From NCBI GenBank assembly GCA_963978895.1, contig OZ022243.1:13471765-13535764 (forward strand): DNA of 64,000 nucleotides. Direction: 5' to 3'. The translations under genes and the position numbers were made by a program. This document shows positions 38,572 through 48,453 of this stretch, piece after piece. How positions within the stretch are numbered: the stretch's first letter is position 1; each line of letters starts with the position of its first letter. A model generated the notes under the pieces. It searched no databases. It worked only from the letters and a program-made list of their open reading frames with translations, and was not told the origin of the DNA. The stretch comes from Erpobdella octoculata (lineage: Eukaryota; Annelida; Clitellata; Hirudinida; Erpobdellidae).

Positions 38572-41500
38572 CCGCTCCGCTCATTTTTTGACGAATTTCA
38601 AATTTTTTTTCTCTATATTTGATTCCCCTTGACTCTCAAGGTTGTGTGAAAATTTCATTACGATCGGATGAATGGTGTAGCAATGCATAAATAACATACA
38701 TATATACATACATACATACATACATACATACATACATACATACATACATACAAACATTCATTTTTATATATATACTAGCGGGGTTACCCGGCGTTGCCCG
38801 GGGTTTTTAGAGGTTTTTCTAATGTTTGTCTCTCTCGCTCCCGTTCCCTTCTCCACTTTCCCGTTTTCGTAGCGTTCCCGGTCGCTTTTCCGCTCTCGGT
38901 CGTTTTCCAGCTCCCGGTCGCTTTCCCGCTCAGAAGTTTTGTTATCGATTTTCTCTCTTGCTCGCGTTTCCTTCCAAGCTTGCTCTCCCGATTCCAGTCG
39001 CTTTCCGCGTTCCCGGTCGCTTTCCGCGTTCCCGGTCGCTTTCCGGGTTCCCGGTCGCTTTCCCGTTCCCGGTCGCTTTCCCGTTCCCGGTCGCTTTCCC
39101 GTTCCCGGTCGCTTTCCCGTTCTCGGTCGCTTTCCCGTTCCCGGTCGCTTTCCCGTTCCCGGTCGCTTTCCCGTTCCCGCTCACGCTTGCTCTCCCGTTC
39201 CCGGTCATGCTTGCTCTCCCATTCCCGGTCACGGTTGCTCTCCCGTTCCCGTTCCCGCTCATTTTCTCTTTTACATTCTTTCATAACTTCTGTTAGCCTA
39301 TAAAACGCAAAATAGATTTGCTAAGACTATATATATATATGAATGTTTGTGGGTTAGTTTGTCTATTATAGAAACGGGAAAGCGACCCGGAACGGACAGC
39401 GAGCGGGAACAGAAAAGCAAGCGTGAGCGGGAATGGGAGAGCAAACGTGAGCGGGAACGGGGCAGCGACCGGGACGGGAAAGCGACCGGGAGCGGGAAAG
39501 CGACCGGGAGCGGGAAAGCGACCGGGAGCGGGAAAGCGACCGGGAGCGGGAAAGCGACCGGGAGCGGGAAAGCGACTGGGAGCGGGAAAGCGACCGGCAG
39601 TGGGAAAACGACCGAAAACGGGAAAGCTAACAGGAGTTGGAAAGCAGGTGGGAAAGGAAACGGGAGAGAAAGAGACAAACATTAGAAAAACCTCAAAAAA
39701 CCTGGGCAACGCCGGGTATCTCCGCTAGTACATACATAAACACACACAGACACACATACATGCACATACACATACATACATACATACACACATACACACA
39801 TACATATATATATAGTTCCCGCTCGCTCACCCGCTCCGCTCATTTTGTGACGGATTTCAAAAAAATTTTTTTTATTTTTGATTTCCATTGACTCTCAAGG
39901 TTGTGTGAAAATTTCATTACGATCGGATGAATGGTGTAGCAATGCATAAAGGACATTAACATACATATATACATATATACAAACATTCATTTTTATATAT
40001 ATAGATAGATAGAAAAGCTGATATCATCTGTTGCACAAGTGATTTTGCTTTAGTTATAGTAAAATGCAGTTAGTCAGTGAGACTATTTGAAATCCCAATT
40101 TTCGAGCAGAGATATTCTGCAGAGTTTTTAGTCTAAGTGACATATTTTGGAACATTGCTTTGTTTAAATTTACCTTGAAGCAACCAAATATTTTTGTTAC
40201 ACTCTATACATCTAGAGTTAAAAATTATCCCATGGAGGTTGTGGGTTTGGTAAAGGTAATATGGAAGGTGATATTAGAGTTTGATGATTCTTTATTTATG
40301 CCTCACTGTTGCAAACACTTGGGTCAAAATTTATAAGTCTAGTGGATGTGGGACTGTTTTTGATTATATCTTGGTCACAATGTGTGAAAGAAAATTGATT
40401 AAGGATGCTTAGATTATCGGATGTGAAGCACATATCCCTCAGCACAAATTGCTTATTTTTATTATGGAGCTGAAAGAGCGAGTTAAGAAAAGTGAAGTGA
40501 AATTTGTAGAAAGGTTTAAGGAAAGCTAAGAAAGAGACTAAGCTGAAAGAGCCAGAAACTGAATGTATCTCAAAAGAAAGAGTGTAAGCTAAAGCTGCTG
40601 TGGTGATGAATAGTCCTGGTAATGTCAACAAAGTCTAGAATGATTTGAAAGGGCGCTTGCTTGATGAAGCAGTAGGCAATGTATGGAGTTATAAAAGGTA
40701 TAAGAAGGCATAAGGAAACCTGGTGGTGGAGTGAAGACAGCAAAGAGGTTGCAGCCCTTGTAAAAGATAAACGGATAGAAGGCAGATCTTTTGTTTACTC
40801 AAGGAGGAGATTATTCCAGACAGTAGGTGCGATATGGCAGAAAACCGTCTTCTACTGTTCGATCTGTCATGCTCATCTTAAGTGGATCATAAAGGTAGTC
40901 TGGCTATCAAGTGGTCAAAACTTTAAATGTTAGCAGTGCGAATATATATTCGACATGCTCGGTGAGCGGCAGCCAGTGCAGTTGAGCAAGTACTGGAGTG
41001 ATGTGTTCGGATCATATAGTGTCAGTTACGATTTGTGCCAAAGAATTCTGAATATGTTGTAGTTTCTGAAAGTTTGAAGCTGAAGTACCATAAAGGATTG
41101 AGTAGTGCAGTCCATAAGATGAAGCGTAGCAAGGCAACAAGAACAGGGCCTTTAGGAGTGGTGAAGGACATGTTGAAAGCTGCTGGAGTTGTTGGTACGG
41201 TGTAGACAAGTGATATTTTTGTTAACTAAAACTGAATAAAAACAAAATTTTTTATTGTATTCGTTAATAATAACGAAAGAAAGACTATAATTATTTGAAG
41301 AACGTAAATAGAATAAAAACTATATTTAAATGGCACAAACTGAATAATAATAATAACGAAAATTATTTTCTGAACGATAATAAAATAATAATAAAATTTA
41401 AATAATGCAAACTAAATAAAAACAAAAATTAATTTTTGAACGAAAATTATTGAAAGTTGTGGACATAGATAACCAATATCTGTGGATATCTATGATATAA

Positions 41501-44500
41501 ATTTCTATGGTTGTGTAACTTGAAATGCACACCCATTTCTTTCCTGTTATCATAAACGTTGTAATCATTGAAAATAATTATGAGTTTTCTTGCAAAAATG
41601 CTTGCTGGGCGAAAAAAAGATAGTTCCGTGTGGGAATTTTTTGTTTACGATTTCAGCACCAACAAATCTAAAAAAGATTCTAAAAATAAAGAATCTTTCT
41701 TTGTTACACAATTTTTATTTTTCCATATATACACTGCATGAAATTGGATATAGTAAGAAAAATATTTAGAGCAAGAACTGAAATTGAGCAAAAATCAAAT
41801 AAAAACGAAATTTTTTTATCTGAATAAAATAAAAATAAAAACGAAAATTATTTCAAGAACCGTAATAAAATAATAATTTAATTTAATTTTGTAGAGCTAA
41901 ATAATTATAAAAACTAAAATTGTTTGATAAACTAAACTAAAACAATAATAATAATAAATAAAATTTAAGAATAAAATAAAAATAAGAACTAAAATTATTA
42001 ACTGAACTAAAATAACACTGGGTGTAGATGACTGATATATGTAATGTGGTTCTGAAGGATGGTTGAAGACTAGAATAAGAGCAGGCTGGTGAATTTTTAC
42101 AAATGAAAGGTTATGTGTTAGAATGTGGCTAATGCAGGAGCATAAAATTGTCAGAACGTGAAATAAAAGTCAGAAATGGTGATTAGAAAAAGAGTGAGAA
42201 ACATTGTAAAATTGATTATATGCAATTTTGTTTTGTGATGGAGAGAGTAGGGTGGTCCTCAATTTTTAAAAATAAAATTTTCAATGAGGCACCTTTCAAA
42301 TTTTTTTATAAAAAAATTTAAAAAAAAATTCAGCCAAATCTGAAATTATTTAGACATCGCTACCACACTTATAAATCTTTATATGTAAAGTAAAAAGCAA
42401 TGAGTGTTTCTGAGCTTGTGTTTCTTTGCTGATCACATCCGAACCACTAGAGCAATTTGAACAAAATTTTGCATAAAGGTAGGAAAAAGCTTTGAGGCAT
42501 TAAAACTAAAAATCGGTTCATTATTTTATGTTTTATTATGAAAAAAACGAGAAAAAGTCTAAAAAACCTGAGCAACGCTGGGTAACATTGTTAGTTAGGT
42601 ATTAGGGCTGTAGTGGTATATCGGCATGCCGGTATACCGGCCAGTTTTTGGCAATACCGGCAAATACCTGTAGTTTAATTTAGTTTATTTTTATCGTCCG
42701 AGCTGACAACCTACCGTGGACGGTAACACTAACTATTTCTAGCCATTTTCAGACTTTCAACATTATGCCGGTACCGGTAGTACCGGTTTTTGGTACGGAA
42801 ATACCGGTACTGGCAGAAAAAACCATACAAGTATATTAAGTATAATGCAGGGTTCTAGGACTGCATTTTACATGTGTTTATGTTGGTCCTTACTTTTTTC
42901 AAGTTTCTCAGAATGCATTTCAACAGCAGTTTATCTATTTGCAATCAAACAATTTAAGAATATATTTGATAAAACTCTTGGAATCAATGAAAAAAATGGT
43001 GACAGCAGAATTCAAACCAACAGTTTAATTAACGATACACTGGGATTGGAAGATATCAGTACCAAAAAATTGTGGACTGGCTTCTAGACTAGGAGTTGAC
43101 CAGCTTCTCTACATCTACATAAGTTCACATCTGAAACAAAAATTTTGCTTGCCGTCATCACATTTCATAAATTGTTTTATAGAAGCAACGGTTACTCTAT
43201 CATTTTGCCCTTTAAAGAGTCCAGACATAATGATTTTCTGAAGGTTTTAAGGCAGCTGGGAATACATCGACCAGTCAACATTTCAGTCATTGAGCTCAAA
43301 TGACATCGAGCACAGTGTTTCCATTGTTTTAAATAAAATTATTGCATTTGCTGAAACAATTCCAGCCTTACGATGATTATTGTGAATTGTTAAAACTGAC
43401 AATAATATTTCTAGAAGACAAGTTACTCAAGCATAGCTCCTACAGGACTGCATAGAGACAGAAAAATGACCAAAGCTGTTTATTCATTGAAGACGTGGAT
43501 GCTGAAACACTTGTTCAAAAATATTAACGAGAAAAGATAAAGAACACCAGTTTCTTAGAAAACTCAGACATAATAGAAAAACATTTCTGTTTAAATTCAA
43601 AGAATAAGTATAAAATAAATATAAGTGTAACTACTCTATGCTGATGGTCTTGCTCTATTAGCTGCAGCAAATATTTTCTGTTTGAAAGGTTGAAGATCTG
43701 GAAAATTCGCTCAATGGACAAAAGTCTTAAAGGGAATGTAGATGAGATGAAAGTCATTAGATGTTGGACAGTAATGGGACAGTTGGAGAAATCGTGTAAA
43801 TGGCCATGCTGTGTATGCAGAAAAGGTGTGGTTCCAACTCCATTAGTTGTTTGGATTGTAAGAGTATGAAAGATGCAGTACCATTTTGGGTAGTTGGCTT
43901 CCATTGTAAGATATGCATGTGGCTGGTGGTTCTGCCCAGGAAGAGATGCTGGGTGAGGTTGAGCTGGACGTAAAGTGGAGTGTGTGACCAAATTCTGTTA
44001 CTTGGGTGACACACTAGGTGCATGCAGAGGTGTAGAAGAAGTAGTCAGAGCTCGAATGCTTTCTGCCTAGGCTAAAATCAAATAAATTATCCTTTATCAA
44101 GTGTCCAAAGTCTATAGCACAGAGATGTGGTCAAGGAAGGCTGAGAATCAACGAAGCTTGGAGAGACTGAGCGTATGATGGAGAAATTGATGTGTCGTTG
44201 AATGATTGTGACCGCCGTTTGGATTTGTACAATAGAGTGTCCCGTCCATGTACGCAAAAAATATTTTTTTGAGCTACACTATCGCAAGAGGTATCAAAAT
44301 TTGCATAATTTTACACAGATAACGAAAAATGTTGAAAAACTAGAATTGTTTGGCTCTACCGAACTTTGAAGTTTTGTAAATTTTATGTTTTTATTGTATG
44401 TCTGAAATAATACAGAAATCAAGTTTAAAAAGTATTTTATTAATGAAATTAACGAAACAAAGCATAACAAACAAAATAAACAAAATAGAGTCAATAATCA

Positions 44501-47500
44501 ATGACAAAACTTTATTTAAACTTATTTTTGTGTCCAAAATTTGGCATTTCTGCTCGAGATTTCAACCTGGTTCCAACAAAGCCATCTCTTGAAGTAGCGT
44601 CAGTTACACTTTGTGAGGCCTCTGTAGCAAGTTTAACACATCTTTCCAGAGTTTGTGTGACAAGGAAAGTCATCAATTTCCAAGATCTTATTTTTGGCCA
44701 TGATTTGAAGTTCGACATTTGATATATGTCGAAGAACAGGCGGTGCTGTAACCTGACGCTTGTGCCACACAATAATTTCGGTATAATTTCTAGCAGAGAA
44801 GTTAATTTTTTGTGGTTTAAATATCCTGCGTTTAGCACTGCTATCAACTTCTCTAGCTTTTATTATCCGTCGCAACGCCAGCTCTCGAATGTAATCTCTA
44901 TCATCAAACAACATACTGATAAGTATGTTTTCTGGGTGCGCAAAAAAAAGCATTTCTTTCTATTACAGAATCCACAACGGATCTTGGATCTTTGGCTAAA
45001 AATCGAGAGTACATAATCAGTTGAAAAATATGTTTGGCTCCGTCTTAAAAAGATGTATTTTGCTTGATTAAGAACCAAATCGGAGCGTATACTTTAACCA
45101 CGTAGTTGACAAGCAATTCTAAATTTTCTGACGGATTTAGAGAACTTACGTAAAGTCTAAATATTGAATCACAGCACCCTTCCAACCGGTATTGGTTGGA
45201 GTTCCGTCACATCTAACGCATATCACATCGTCTAAATTTCAACCTTGACCTTCTAATAGAGTTGTGATCGAAGTAAAAATTCCCTTTGCAGTGCCACTTG
45301 TGTCCCAAATAGATTGATTCAGGTTCTGTTAAAATTGAGATGCGCTCTTCTAAAACTTCTTTGCGATGGTAACGATTCCCTATTTTTTCATTTATCAGAG
45401 TCTTGTCTTTTCGCCCATCAAATTAAATGCTTTTTATAACAATATCTCTAATATTTTTTTAAGCTTCTGTACGCGCTTTAGATACAGCTCTGTGGATTTG
45501 TTTTTATCAATTACCAGAGTTAAATCTTCAGTAAAAACCAAGCCGACGTCAGCCAAAACCGCAGAAGCAACAGCAGCATCAGATTGTGTCGACAAACCAT
45601 ATCTATCACAAACCTGGCAACGGAAATGTATTCCGATTTGCCGCTGACATGTTTATCGATGGCGTGTTTATCGGGGTTGCCTCTGTTGTCGGATACGTTT
45701 TTGGCTGAGGCAGAATCAATTTTTTTATTTGAACACAATTTCTTTGCTGTCCTTATTGACTCTTCAAGTTATCTTTGCTGTCCTTATTGACTCTTCAAGT
45801 TATCTTTGCTGTCGTTTCATTAATCTAGCCGTTTCATTCTTATCAACACCGCTTATAGCCATTTTCCTGTAATTTCTTTGATCCAACAAAAAACTTCTCT
45901 CATTGACGGGAACTTTCTTAGGTTTGAAACACAAACAAGATTCAATTGAAAGGTATTTACAGGCAGCAATGTCGAAAAGCTTCTCAGATGAGTCTAAGAA
46001 GCATTTCAGTTTGTTTTCAAAACTATCATTAAGGATAGCAAAATAACACCATAAAAATGACAATTTTTCAATACTTTGAAAGTCGGTAGAACCCTAAAGA
46101 TATAATTTTATTTTATTTCTATAATTAATTTCATAATCAACAATCAATTTCGCAAATTTTAAGAGGTCTTGCGCTAAGGAAAGCCAAAAAAATTTTTTCG
46201 AGACACCCTATTGTACAACCTTCTAGATGTTCCTTGCATGGTAGACTGAGGTGGTTCGGACATTTGGAATGAAAAAACGAGAATGATTGGGTTTTGGCAT
46301 GTAGAGGGGTGGATGTTATGGGGATGAAAAGGGAAGGTAGAAGTAAGACGACTTGGTGAGAGTGTGTTGAATGGTATATGGATGTGCTCGTCCTGAAGCA
46401 TGGGTCTGCTCTGAACCGGGACTTCTGGAAGAACTTGATATGAAGAAAGCTTCTTAAGCCCTGTACACATCGACAAAAAAACCCAACCCGACAACACCAA
46501 ACAAAAAAAATCAGATCAAATCGATCGATCGATGTGATATAGTCAAGCACAAACCCAACGCGACAAGCACATTGAAGTCGCGTGTATCTTACATTAAGAC
46601 ATTAACGTCTATATCACATCGACTAACTCCGATTGTACCGGACGTGTCAGATTTGATCGGGACGTGTCAACTCACGTTTGTCGATGTGTACAGGGCTTTA
46701 GGAAAAGCATGGAAAAGGAGTCTTATAAAATAAATGATGATGGTGATTAAAACACCACATATTTTGAAAAGTTTTATTTTCAAAGTCAAGCACAGTGGTA
46801 TGACAGAAAAGGTCACTGTCTAGTAAAACATTCATTATGATGAGTAATGAATTATGTGCTGCATAACATCTTAGCATAAACTTTGCATTTTGTCGCCCTA
46901 TATTTTGAACACCAAATGTTAGTCTTAAACAGAAGGCACGTTTCTTTGAAGGAAAAGAAAAATCTTAATTTTGTTTTCTGCTGCAGCGACAACTTAACCA
47001 AACAACTTCTAAAAAACTTACTTTGTTCTTTGGCTGAGCTTGATCTACGCTAGTTTGGTCTTGTATACTTATTGAACATTATCTAATACAATGGCTTACA
47101 ATGTGTTTACACTTTTGTTTTGCTTCACTACATCATAGGTCAACTTAGCATGATCTATTCCTCTTCCTATCTTGTTGGGAACATCAACTCTAGATAGATA
47201 TTGGCCTTGATTTACTCCTACAATATTGTATATCTCAATAAATATGAAAAATTATTAGAAGAAAATGTCAATGATTCAACTGTAAATGTTAAGTGATCAA
47301 CAGCTGCTGTAGTTTTAAACAGTTTTGTCTCTCCATCTAAGTCTCTTTCTTCATAAATTATTGAGTCTTTGTCTTTACTATCAACTCCTATTGCTTCAAT
47401 ATTGTAAACAAAATCTTTTTTTTCTTGATCAACTCTTAAACAAACTCTATTTTTCCCTTTTCGTTTTACCTGGATCTAAAATCAATTGTTGCTGTAACAT

Positions 47501-48381
47501 GTTGAAATCCTTCATCAAGGCATTTCCTAGTGCAGCACTTGCTTCATCTGTTAGTCCGTAACGTACACACGCCATAGAAAAATTAGGATAATGTCTGACA
47601 TTTTAAGGGCATGTTCTTTTATAAATATCTGAATCCAGTGAATATGATTCAAACTAGAAAATAACAAAAGTTAGTTGTTAAATTAAAAAGACCTAGTAAT
47701 AACTTATTTTCTGAATTTATTATGTGAAACCTCTTCCTGGCTTGTTTTCTCAGAAGATATATTTGGTTGTGGTTCTGGTGATGGACCAGGTTGTGGTTTT
47801 GATGATGGACCTGGTTGTTCTGATAATAGACCTGGTTGAGCTTCTGATAATAAAAGAGATGGTTTAGTTTTTCTATCTAGTCTTCCTATTTAAAACCTTC
47901 CTCTGGTATCAATTTTTTCCCTTTGATCTTTAATATATTGTCATTCTTCAATAGGTGCCTTATATGAAAATTAAAGTGAAAGTCAAACTTTTTAAAAATG
48001 TTAATAATAATTTCCAACCTTTATGGAGACATCACAAACACAGTAATAGTGAGCTTTTGTGCATCAGTTTAAGTTTAGGATTGCATCTCATCCAAATTTC
48101 TTTCAGCTTTTCACAAACGATCCATCACCACATTCGACTCTTGCATAATCCAACTTTCAAGATCATTTCCAAGTTTCCTCTTGAAGCTTTCCTCACTTTT
48201 AGTTTTATGCGGCACACAGTCTAACTGCCTGAAAGATGGATCGAGGAATGTGCTAATAATAATATTACTAATACGTTCTGCCGTGTCAATAGCAATTTCG
48301 CCGCTTATTGTCATGGCGCGCGCCTTTTCAATAGCACTGACAATATATATATATATACCATTTATAATTAGTATATATATT

Positions 48382-48453
<72 letters not shown>

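Noticed and set aside
43524..44023. 155-codon and 88-codon minus-strand frames
   Set aside because: They lie opposite plus-strand LINE text (YADD, zinc knuckle, FCYLGD), which is the better explanation.
46137..46550. Minus-strand frames of 137 and 108 codons
   Set aside because: Antisense to the RTE-like LINE C-terminus and to a MITE.
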